This document shows, in pieces, positions 36,884-43,142 of a stretch of 43,142 nt of DNA (position 1 is the stretch's first letter; every line of letters begins with the position of its first letter). Origin of the DNA: Burkholderiaceae bacterium (GTDB lineage: Bacteria > Pseudomonadota > Gammaproteobacteria > Burkholderiales > Burkholderiaceae_C); the NCBI GenBank assembly GCA_004323695.1, contig SCRU01000146.1, positions 1 to 43,142 on the forward strand, in the 5' to 3' direction. The translations under genes were made by a program, and so were the position numbers. The notes beneath the pieces are model-generated. The model did no database searches, was not told the DNA's origin, and worked only from the letters and a program-made list of their open reading frames with translations.

Positions 36884-38104
36884 ATGAACGATCTTGCTGG
36901 CAAACACGTTGTTTTGGGCTTGTCCGGCGGCATTGCCTGCTATAAAGCGGCCGAGTTGTGCCGCGCCCTGATCAAGGCGGGCGCGAGCGTGCAGGTCGTG
37001 ATGACCGAGGCTGCAGCGCAGTTCATCACCCCGGTGACGATGCAGGCGCTCTCGAACCGGCCGGTCTACACCTCGCAGTGGGATGTGCGCGAGCACAACA
37101 ACATGGCGCACATCAATCTATCGCGCGAAGCCGACGCGATTTTGATCGCGCCGTGCAGTGCCGACTTCATTGCCAGGCTGCTGCACGGGCGTGCCGACGA
37201 CCTGCTGAGCCTGCTGTGCCTGGCGCGTCCGATCGCGCAGGTGCCGCTGTTGATCGCGCCGGCCATGAACCGCGAGATGTGGGCACATCCGGCCACCCAG
37301 CGCAATCTGGCGCAGTTGCAGGCCGACGGTGCGACGCTGCTGGGCGTGGGCAGCGGCTTCCAGGCTTGCGGCGAAACCGGGGATGGCCGCATGCTGGAGC
37401 CGCAGGAACTGCTGGAGGATGTGATCGCGTTCTTCCAGCCCCAGCGGCTGGCGGGCCAGCAGGTGCTGATCACGGCCGGACCCACGTACGAGGCGATCGA
37501 CCCGGTGCGCGGCATCACGAATCTGTCCAGCGGCAAGATGGGCTTTGCTATTGCGCGCGCCGCGCGCGAGGCCGGCGCCCAGGTCACGCTGGTGGCCGGG
37601 CCGGTCGGCCTGCCGACACCGCGTGGCGTGACCCGGGTGGACGTGAGATCCGCGCGGGACATGTTCGAGGCCGTCATGCAACACGCGCAGGCTGCCGCGC
37701 TGTTCGTGGCGACGGCGGCCGTTGCGGACTGGCGGCCGGCCAGTGCCGCGGCGCAAAAAATCAAGAAGGACGGCACCGGCCAGTGTCCGTCGATGGCCTT
37801 CACCGAGAACCCGGACATTCTGGCCAGCGTGGCGCAATCGCCGCGCGCCCAAAGTGGCGCGCTGTTCTGCGTCGGGTTCGCGGCCGAAAGCCACGACCTG
37901 CTGGCGCACGCCAGCGCCAAGCGCGCGCGCAAGGGTGTGCCGCTGCTGGTCGGCAACATCGGGCCGGCCACGTTCGGGCAGGACGACAACGCGCTGCTGC
38001 TGGTGGACGAGCACGGTGCGCACGAGCTGCCGCGCGCCTCCAAGCTTGAGTTGGCTCGTCAATTGATAGCAAACATTGCAGATAGGATAAGGGCTGCAGC
38101 CTGA
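36884..38104 (+). CDS. coaBC: Bifunctional CoA biosynthesis protein CoaBC
   Basis: CoaBC joins cysteine to 4-phosphopantothenate and decarboxylates the product. The 406-residue protein has the flavodoxin-like CoaC half (LGLSGGIACYKAAELCRALI, APAMNREMW, GRMLEP) and the CoaB half from about 190 (ITAGPTYEAIDPVRGITNLS, SGKMGF, AAVADWRP, KIKKDG). ATG 36884 is used; a TTG at 36875 is less likely. The last twelve residues and the first base of the stop codon come from a dispersed-repeat copy. The dut gene follows 16 nt later and is probably co-transcribed. Confidence 0.96.
   Translation: MNDLAGKHVVLGLSGGIACYKAAELCRALIKAGASVQVVMTEAAAQFITPVTMQALSNRPVYTSQWDVREHNNMAHINLSREADAILIAPCSADFIARLLHGRADDLLSLLCLARPIAQVPLLIAPAMNREMWAHPATQRNLAQLQADGATLLGVGSGFQACGETGDGRMLEPQELLEDVIAFFQPQRLAGQQVLITAGPTYEAIDPVRGITNLSSGKMGFAIARAAREAGAQVTLVAGPVGLPTPRGVTRVDVRSARDMFEAVMQHAQAAALFVATAAVADWRPASAAAQKIKKDGTGQCPSMAFTENPDILASVAQSPRAQSGALFCVGFAAESHDLLAHASAKRARKGVPLLVGNIGPATFGQDDNALLLVDEHGAHELPRASKLELARQLIANIADRIRAAA
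38065..38102 (-). repeat. Dispersed 14-18-GCTAT repeat, copy 7 (coaBC 3' end)
   Basis: On the minus strand AGGCTGCAGCCCTT, 18-nt spacer, GCTATC. It contains the perfect palindrome GGCTGCAGCC, encodes the CoaBC C-terminus, and is flanked by TGAGTT (38047-38052) and AACTCA (38116-38121). Confidence 0.7.
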
Positions 38105-38120
38105 TTTTACTTAATAACTC

Positions 38121-38567
38121 ATGCAAATCGACGTGAAGATTCTCGATCCGCGCATCGCGGATCAGCTCCCGGCCTACGCCACGCCCGGCAGCGCCGGCCT
38201 GGACCTGCGCGCCTGCCTGGACGCGCCGCTGGAGCTTGCCCCCAACGCCTGGCAACTCGTGCCGACCGGCATCGCGATGCACTTGTGCGACCCGAACTTT
38301 GCCGCGCTGATCCTGCCGCGATCCGGCCTGGGCCACAAGCACGGCATCGTGCTGGGCAATCTGGTCGGCCTGATCGACAGCGACTACCAGGGCCAGCTCA
38401 TGGTCAGTGCCTGGAACCGCAGCGATGTGGCCTTCACCATCGCGCCGATGGAGCGCATCGCGCAACTGGTGATCGTGCCGGTGGTGCAGGCGCGCTTCAA
38501 CGTGGTGACCGAATTTCCGGCCAGCGTGCGCGGCGAGGGTGGCTACGGCTCCACCGGCAAGGCGTGA
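38121..38567 (+). CDS. dut: dUTP diphosphatase
   Basis: Dut hydrolyses dUTP to dUMP, limiting uracil in DNA. The 148-residue trimer-type enzyme has all five motifs: [12 protein letters not shown] (20-31), [11 protein letters not shown] (66-76), [14 protein letters not shown] (79-92, catalytic Asp near 86), the ERIAQLVI region (111-118) and [10 protein letters not shown] (137-146). ATG 38121 is 16 nt after coaBC, as in many proteobacteria. It converges on the FKBP gene, with a repeat copy between. Confidence 0.97.
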   Translation: MQIDVKILDPRIADQLPAYATPGSAGLDLRACLDAPLELAPNAWQLVPTGIAMHLCDPNFAALILPRSGLGHKHGIVLGNLVGLIDSDYQGQLMVSAWNRSDVAFTIAPMERIAQLVIVPVVQARFNVVTEFPASVRGEGGYGSTGKA

Positions 38568-38596
38568 GAGCACATTGCGGCGCCACCTCGGAAACT

Positions 38597-38662
38597 ACTG
38601 AGTTCGTAGCTAATTAGCATTGACGGGTAAGGGCTGCAGCCGTATTCCGTTCAAAACTCAGT
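38597..38662 (-). repeat. Dispersed 14-18-GCTAT repeat, copy 8, with terminal inverted repeat (dut/FKBP gap)
   Basis: On the minus strand CGGCTGCAGCCCTT (38642-38629), 18-nt spacer, GCTAC (38610-38606). It shares TAAGGGCTGCAGCC with copy 7, 540 bp away. Perfect 8-bp ends ACTGAGTT (38597-38604) and AACTCAGT (38655-38662) enclose it. The right end overlaps the FKBP gene's last codons. Confidence 0.7.
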
Positions 38663-39182
38663 GCAGCAGGTCGTTCCCCGGCGCCTGCGGCTGGACCTTG
38701 AAGAAGCCCGTGCCGCAGGAGCCGCGTCCGATTTCTTCTTCGGTCGCCTCGCGCACCGCCTGGACCTTCAGGCTCAGGCGGATCGCGATGCCCGCCAACG
38801 GATGATTGCCGTCGAGCACCACATGGTCGGGGTAGATCTCGGTCACGGTGTAGAGCGCGTCTTTCGGCGCATCGGGGCTGGCGCCGGCGGGCAGCGCGCT
38901 ACCCTCGAAGGTCATGCCTTCCTCGACCTCGGGCGGAAACAGCTTGCGCGGCTCCAGAAAGATCAGCTTGTCGTTGAAGTCGCCAAAGGCTTCTTCGGGC
39001 TCCAGGTGCAAATCCAGCCGCGCGCCCGGGATGTGGCCCTGCAGCGCGTCCTCGATCTTGCGCAGCAGGTCATTGCCGCCGACCAGAAATTCCACCGGTT
39101 CATCGAGCACGTCCAGTTCTTCGCCCAGCGTGTCCTTCAGGGTCCAGGTCAGCGCGACCACGCATTGTTGAGTGATTTCCAT
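38658..39182 (-). CDS. FKBP-type peptidyl-prolyl isomerase, SlpA/SlyD-like
   Basis: This 174-residue protein belongs to the FKBP-SlyD/SlpA group: VVALTWTLKDTLGEELD near 8-24, FLVGGNDLLRKIEDALQGH near 32-50, an insert-in-flap domain with EEAFGDFNDKLIFLEPRKLF, and DGNHPLAGIAIRLSLKVQAV near 122-141. Such proteins fold client proteins in the cytoplasm. It lacks the His-rich metal tail of SlyD but has a C-terminal Cys in GSCGTGFF. ATG 39182 is 18 bp from the divergent ribosomal oxygenase start. It converges on dut. Confidence 0.92.
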   Translation of the reverse strand: MEITQQCVVALTWTLKDTLGEELDVLDEPVEFLVGGNDLLRKIEDALQGHIPGARLDLHLEPEEAFGDFNDKLIFLEPRKLFPPEVEEGMTFEGSALPAGASPDAPKDALYTVTEIYPDHVVLDGNHPLAGIAIRLSLKVQAVREATEEEIGRGSCGTGFFKVQPQAPGNDLLH

Positions 39183-39200
39183 AGGAGAATTGTCGCAGTT

Positions 39201-40334
39201 ATGAACATCACCCAACCCCTCGCGCTGCTCGGCGGATTGAGTCCGAAGCAGTTTATGCGCCGGCACTGGCAGAAAAAGCCCCTGCTGGTACGCCAGGCGA
39301 TCCCGGATTTCAAGGCCTTGCTGGATCGCGCCGCGCTGTTCGCGCTGGCGGCCGATGACGATGTCGAGTCGCGCCTGGTCGTGCACGGCCCCAAAGGCTG
39401 GCAGATCCGCTCCGGACCGTTCACGCGCCGCGCCTTGCCACCACTCAAACAGCCCGAGTGGACGCTGCTGGTGCAGGGGGTCGACCTGCACGTTGATGCC
39501 GCGCACGACCTGTTGCAGCAATTTCGTTTTGTACCCGAAGCGAGACTGGACGATTTGATGATCAGCTACGCCACGGACGGTGGCGGCGTCGGCCCGCATT
39601 TCGACAGCTACGACGTGTTTCTGCTGCAGGCGCAGGGGCGGCGCCGCTGGCGCATAGCCCGCCAGTCGGACCTGGCCTTGCAGCACGGCGTGCCGTTGAA
39701 AATTCTTTCCCGTTTCGTGCCGGAGCAGGAGTTCGTGCTGGAGCCAGGCGACATGCTGTACCTGCCGCCGCGCTATGCCCACGAAGGTGTGGCGCTGGGC
39801 GAATGCATGACGTACTCGATCGGATTTCGCGCGCCGAATCGCGGCGAGCTGGGGCGCGAGCTGCTGCAACGCCTGGCGGACGCCGCCGGGGATGCTGCCG
39901 GGTCCGCGCCGTACCGGGACGCCGCGCAGCCGGCCGTGGATTCGCCCGGCCGCATCCCGGCCCGGCTGCAGGAATTTGCCCAGCATGCCGTGCAGGCGGC
40001 GCTCAAGGATTCGCGCGCGCCATGTCGTGTCTTGGGGGAGTACCTGACCGAACCCAAGGCCCATGTCTGGTTCGATGCAGGCCGCGCGCCTCGCCGCCTG
40101 GGGCGCGTGGTGCTGGATCGGCGCACCCGCATGATGTTTGATGCGGATTCCATTTTTATCAACGGCGAGAGCTACCCTGCCGGCGCGCGCGACGCCGCAA
40201 TGCTGCGCCAACTGGCCGACCGCCGCTGCCTGGGCGCCGACGATCTGGAGCGGGCCAGCCCGGACGTGCTGTCGCTGCTGGCATGCTGGTACGAGGCCGG
40301 CTGGCTGCACGAGGGTGCCCCGCGGGCGCTATAA
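39201..40334 (+). CDS. roxA: Ribosomal protein L16 arginine hydroxylase-like JmjC oxygenase (YcfD/RoxA)
   Basis: This 377-residue Fe(II)/2-oxoglutarate oxygenase resembles YcfD, which hydroxylates Arg81 of ribosomal protein L16. The iron ligands are H133 and D135 in VGPHFDSYDVF and H194 in RYAHEGVA; the start MNITQPLALLGGLSPKQFMRR and C-terminal dimerisation/winged-helix region fit the family. ATG 39201 has GGAGAAT upstream. It is divergent from the FKBP gene and followed 20 nt later by a hypothetical gene that is probably co-transcribed. Confidence 0.93.
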   Translation: MNITQPLALLGGLSPKQFMRRHWQKKPLLVRQAIPDFKALLDRAALFALAADDDVESRLVVHGPKGWQIRSGPFTRRALPPLKQPEWTLLVQGVDLHVDAAHDLLQQFRFVPEARLDDLMISYATDGGGVGPHFDSYDVFLLQAQGRRRWRIARQSDLALQHGVPLKILSRFVPEQEFVLEPGDMLYLPPRYAHEGVALGECMTYSIGFRAPNRGELGRELLQRLADAAGDAAGSAPYRDAAQPAVDSPGRIPARLQEFAQHAVQAALKDSRAPCRVLGEYLTEPKAHVWFDAGRAPRRLGRVVLDRRTRMMFDADSIFINGESYPAGARDAAMLRQLADRRCLGADDLERASPDVLSLLACWYEAGWLHEGAPRAL

Positions 40335-40354
40335 CCCAAGGTGGAGGTGCTGTC

Positions 40355-40909
40355 ATGGCGACGTTGCAGATCGGGGCTTCCGCAGGCGGGAGCCGTACCG
40401 ATGAAGGAGAGCCGGGCGCTGCCGCGATCAGTCTGCCGTCTGGGCGGTTTTCGGGGCGCAGCCAGTTCGCGCAAATCGTGCGCGACGCGCTCGCCGGCGC
40501 TGTGCGCGAAGGCTGGCGCGAGATCGTCATCAGCGACGCGAGTTTCGAGGACTGGCCGCTGGGGGAGCTTGCGGTGGTCGAGTCACTGCGGGCCTGGTCC
40601 CGAACCGGGCGCCGCTTGACCGTTCTGGCGGCAAATTACGACGAGTTATATAGACGCCATGCCCGTTTTGTAACCTGGCGACGGACGTGGACGCACATCA
40701 TCGAATGCCGCCGCTGCGCAGCGGCCGATCCGGTGCAACTGCCCAGCGCCGTCTGGAGTCCGGCCTGGGCGCTGCGCCGGCTCGATCTGGAACGCAGCAC
40801 CGGTATCTGCGGCAGCGATCCGCTGCGTGGATCGCAGGTGCGGGAAATTCTGACGGAGTGGTTGCGCCAGAGTACCCCCGGTTTTCCCGCGTCCACACTG
40901 GGCCTGTAG
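40355..40909 (+). CDS. Conserved-looking hypothetical protein
   Basis: I do not recognise the 184-residue product. It has a helix-rich first half (FAQIVRDALAGAVREGWREI, FEDWPLGELAVVESL) and a second half rich in Arg and Trp with a paired-Cys region (CRRCAAADPVQL) that might bind metal or be structural. It has no signal peptide or membrane segment, so it should be cytoplasmic. ATG 40355 is preceded by GGTGGAGG and follows the ribosomal oxygenase by 20 nt. A helper role for that gene is only inferred from proximity. Confidence 0.8.
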   Translation: MATLQIGASAGGSRTDEGEPGAAAISLPSGRFSGRSQFAQIVRDALAGAVREGWREIVISDASFEDWPLGELAVVESLRAWSRTGRRLTVLAANYDELYRRHARFVTWRRTWTHIIECRRCAAADPVQLPSAVWSPAWALRRLDLERSTGICGSDPLRGSQVREILTEWLRQSTPGFPASTLGL

Positions 40910-40955
40910 CGCCCTTGCAGTACTGACAAAGTGTTGCTTTTTGGGTATACGGGTT

Positions 40956-40985
40956 TTCGATATTAGTAATTTCCAGAACTATAAT
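40956..40985 (+). promoter_or_regulatory. Predicted promoter of the alanine-rich lipoprotein
   Basis: Consensus -10 TATAAT at 40980-40985, with a weak -35 TTCGAT at 40956-40961 (18-nt spacer). The predicted start near 40991 leaves a leader of about 100 nt before ATG 41092, which is preceded by AAGGAA. Confidence 0.6.
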
Positions 40986-41091
40986 CGACGCCTGAGATGG
41001 AGGAGCCCGACTTCCTTCCCTCGGTCGGCGCGGTTTTCGCTGTGTCGACATTTTTTGGAATCTGTTTTTCTCCATTTAAGGAACTTTTCAA

Positions 41092-41430
41092 ATGAACAAG
41101 AGTCTTATTTTGGCTGCCGTCATTGCTTCGGCTGCCTTGGTTGCCTGCGGTAAAAAAGAAGAAGCGCCGGCACCGGCTCCGGCCACCGAGGCGCCTGCTG
41201 CTGCGCCCGCCGAAGCGCCTGCTGCACCCGCTGCCGATGCCGCTTCCGCTGCTGCGGGTGCTGCGAGCGACGCCGCCGGTGCGGCCAGCGATGCCACGAG
41301 TTCTGCGGGCGCTGCCGCGGCTGACGCCGTCAAGGACGCTGCCGCCGCCGCCAAGGATGCCGCTGGTTCGGTGAAGGACGCCGCTGGCGCCGCTGCCGAT
41401 GCAGTCAAGTCGGCTACCGACAAGAAGTAA
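41092..41430 (+). CDS. Alanine-rich repeat lipoprotein
   Basis: This 112-residue protein starts with a lipoprotein signal (MNKSLILAAVIASAALVAC, lipobox LVAC, Cys19) and continues with Ala/Pro-rich (APAPAPATEAPAAAPAE) and then Ala-Ala-Asp/Lys-rich repeats such as DAAGAASDAAGAASDA and KDAAGSVKDAAGAAADAVKS. The second part should form an amphipathic helix like LEA-type proteins. It is probably an abundant envelope lipoprotein, perhaps protective or structural; its exact role is unknown. It has its own strong promoter and a perfect terminator, so it is a separate unit. Ala-rich codon use is a consequence of composition. Confidence 0.9.
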   Translation: MNKSLILAAVIASAALVACGKKEEAPAPAPATEAPAAAPAEAPAAPAADAASAAAGAASDAAGAASDATSSAGAAAADAVKDAAAAAKDAAGSVKDAAGAAADAVKSATDKK

Positions 41431-41457
41431 TCGGCCGGACCGACGTCTTCATAGAGA

Positions 41458-41481
41458 AAGCCACCGCAAGGTGGCTTTTTT
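41458..41481 (+). terminator. Rho-independent terminator
   Basis: Perfect 8-bp stem AAGCCACC / GGTGGCTT with loop GCAA and a run of six T including the stem end, 28 nt after the lipoprotein gene. It could also serve the opposite-strand bamC-MBL pair only weakly. Confidence 0.9.
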
Positions 41482-41558
41482 CATGGGCGGCCCCCGGTGG
41501 CTGGCGAGCATTGTGGTGGCCTGCCTTGTGCCCTTCATGACGAGGAGATCCAGGCTGG

Positions 41559-42335
41559 TCAGACGCTGATCCAGCCGGTGCCGCGCACCGGGTCCGCCAC
41601 ATCGATGTCGTCGGCCGCGCGGCCAAGCGCACCGGCCAGCGCGGCGCGCGCAAGTTCCGGGTGGTTGTTCTGACGGCTCAGGTGCGCTGCGACGACGCGG
41701 TTCAACCCGGGATGCAAGGCCGCCTGCACAATCCGCGCCGCCTCGGCGTTCGCAAGATGACCGTGCGGCCCGCCAACCCTTCTTTTGAGATGCGGCGGAT
41801 AATTCGAGGCGGCCAGCAGGTCCGGATCGTGGTTGCACTCGAGCAGCAGCGCGCTGCACCCGTGCAGTTGTTCCTGCACATGCGCGGTGCCATGGCCCAG
41901 GTCGGTCAGCACCCCGAGCCGCGATGCGCCGTCGGTGCAACACAGCTGTAGCGGTTCGCGCGCGTCGTGCGGCACGGTGAACGGCATGAGCTGGAGTTCC
42001 CCGAGGTCAATGGCCTGTCCGTCGCTGGCCGCGTGGAACAACCCGCCGAGCTCTTCCGGGCCCAGCGCGGCGTGGGTGCCCCGGCTCATCCAGACCGGGA
42101 TGCGCTCGCGCAGCGCGACCTGGCGAACGCAGCCGATGTGGTCCCCGTGCTCATGGGTGATGAAGACGGCATCGATCTGGCTGGCCAGCAACCCGGCGCC
42201 ACCCAGCCTCGCATCGAGGTGCTTCAGGTTGAAGCCGCAATCGATCAGCAGGCGTATGACTTTGCCTCCCGTGCCGGCTTCGACGACGGTGGCATTGCCC
42301 GAGCTGCCGCTGCCCAGGCTCCTGAATCGCAACAT
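41559..42335 (-). CDS. Metallo-beta-lactamase-fold hydrolase (YycJ/WalJ-like)
   Basis: This 258-residue protein has the MBL motif HEHGDH at residues 61-66 after VFIT, a first strand MLRFRSLGSGSSGNATVVEA typical of the YycJ/WalJ group, and further ligand-type residues in LLECNHDPD and VVAAHLSRQNNHPELA. Known members are exonucleases or phosphodiesterases linked to cell-wall or DNA metabolism. It starts at ATG 42335, 12 nt after bamC, and is probably co-transcribed with it. Function here is not settled. Confidence 0.9.
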   Translation of the reverse strand: MLRFRSLGSGSSGNATVVEAGTGGKVIRLLIDCGFNLKHLDARLGGAGLLASQIDAVFITHEHGDHIGCVRQVALRERIPVWMSRGTHAALGPEELGGLFHAASDGQAIDLGELQLMPFTVPHDAREPLQLCCTDGASRLGVLTDLGHGTAHVQEQLHGCSALLLECNHDPDLLAASNYPPHLKRRVGGPHGHLANAEAARIVQAALHPGLNRVVAAHLSRQNNHPELARAALAGALGRAADDIDVADPVRGTGWISV

Positions 42336-42347
42336 GCCAGCGACAGG

Positions 42348-43142
42348 CTAGTTGAGATCGTCGGCGATGACCTTGACGATGCGCTGGGCGTTGGCCGACG
42401 TGTCGGGCGCGCCGTTGGAGTCCTGTACCGATACGGTGGTCGAGTTCCCCTGGCTTTGCAGTGCAATGCGGTACTGAAGCGGCGCGGCGGCGGGTTTCGA
42501 TCCACTGAACAGTTTGCTGAAAAAACCGGGCTCGCTGTTATCCGTGGTGGGATCCACGTAGCGCACGAAGTACAGGCCCTTGCTGCGGTCGCGGTCCTCC
42601 ACGGTGAACCCCGTGCGGTCCAGCGTGAGGCCGACACGGCGCCAGGCGCGGTCGAAACCCTCATCCATCTGCACCACGGGGTGGTCGTTTTGCATGGCGA
42701 CCCGGGCGGTCGGCTGGGCCACGACGGCGGTCGCCATCAGGGTCTTGGCCTGTTCTTTGGATGCGCCCAGTTTCAGCATCAGGCGCCCCAGGAATTCGGC
42801 CTCGAGCCCGTGGTCGGGTGCCCGGGGTTCCCAGATGGTCTGGGTCTTCATCGAGTCCGTGTAGATCTCCTTCATACCCTGGTGCGTGATGAAGATGTCG
42901 GTGCCGCCGTTGCGATTGCGCTCGAGGCGCGTGCGGAAGCGGTCGCGCTCGCCGGTGTCGTAGGCCTGGTCGAACAGCTTGCCGATGGTTCTGCGGATGA
43001 TGTCCTGCGGAATCTTGGCGCGGTTTTCCGCCCAGTCGGTCTGCATCACGCCCAGCTTGCGATCGTCCTTTGCCAGCGTGAATCCGTTTTCCTGCCAGAA
43101 GTCGCTTACCGGGTTCCAGAGCTGGTCGGCCGGCCGGTCCAC
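42348..43142 (-). CDS. bamC: Outer-membrane assembly lipoprotein BamC (truncated by window end)
   Basis: The 264 residues seen are the C-terminal part of BamC, a lipoprotein of the Bam complex that inserts outer-membrane proteins. WNPVSDFWQENGFTLAKDDR opens the first helix-grip domain, and VVQMDEGFDRAWRRVGLTLD begins the second. The N-terminal signal and lipidated Cys lie beyond the right edge. The stop at 42348 is 12 nt from the downstream MBL gene. In other betaproteobacteria bamC follows dapA. Confidence 0.92.
   Translation of the reverse strand: MDRPADQLWNPVSDFWQENGFTLAKDDRKLGVMQTDWAENRAKIPQDIIRRTIGKLFDQAYDTGERDRFRTRLERNRNGGTDIFITHQGMKEIYTDSMKTQTIWEPRAPDHGLEAEFLGRLMLKLGASKEQAKTLMATAVVAQPTARVAMQNDHPVVQMDEGFDRAWRRVGLTLDRTGFTVEDRDRSKGLYFVRYVDPTTDNSEPGFFSKLFSGSKPAAAPLQYRIALQSQGNSTTVSVQDSNGAPDTSANAQRIVKVIADDLN

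Overview
The window is GC-rich chromosomal DNA of a betaproteobacterium, most likely in Comamonadaceae/Burkholderiales. This rests on the pyrG-kdsA-eno-ftsB order, the queG / tsaE-amiC-mutL-miaA neighbourhood, the single-ATPase fructose-type sugar importer, the BamC/YcfD/Hsp33 sequences and frequent GTG starts. No rRNA, tRNA, CRISPR array, transposase or phage gene was seen.

Layout. 1-1.7 kb: end of an ABC-exporter gene and miaA. 1.8-9.2 kb: an accessory block containing a HxlR regulator with a divergent membrane protein/SnoaL pair, then a minus-strand GntR - oxalate/formate-type MFS carrier - gamma-glutamyltransferase-like hydrolase (HpxW type) - amidase cluster. 9.2-11.9 kb: mutL and dedA. 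11.9-17.1 kb: a fructose/ribose-type ABC importer (binding protein, permease, ATPase), its ROK regulator and a divergent PfkB sugar kinase. 17.1-20.2 kb: amiC-tsaE and divergent queG. 20.2-23.6 kb: AEC transporter, xerD, MFS efflux pump. 23.6-30.6 kb: LuxR regulator divergent from an amidase plus amide/urea-type ABC importer operon, in which one permease is fused to one ATPase. 30.8-33.9 kb: gamma-carbonic anhydrase, hslO, then ftsB and eno on the other strand. 34-38.6 kb: DUF1330, kdsA, pyrG; then coaBC and dut. 38.7-43.1 kb: FKBP-type isomerase, ribosomal oxygenase, a hypothetical gene, an alanine-rich lipoprotein with clear promoter and terminator, a metallo-beta-lactamase-fold protein and a truncated bamC.

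How the parts fit. tsaE-amiC-mutL-miaA, with queG divergent, keeps the order and strand known from E. coli, but it is split by two catabolic/regulatory insertions (mutL/miaA and amiC/mutL gaps). Two separate amide-metabolism loci, each with an amidase-signature enzyme, a transporter and a regulator, suggest growth on amides as nitrogen or carbon sources.

The most unusual non-gene structure is a dispersed short repeat. It has a GGCCTGTAGCCCTT-like 14-mer, exactly 18 nt of spacer, then GCTAT (GCTGC in the amiC copy, GCTAC in the dut copy). I find it eight times, five of them inside housekeeping reading frames (miaA, mutL twice, amiC, coaBC). Other structures worth checking are a twin HxlR operator between mirror-image promoters, a divergent promoter pair sharing one palindromic -10 box, a 38-codon secreted-looking ORF before gntR and a coding-like 51-codon tail after gntR.
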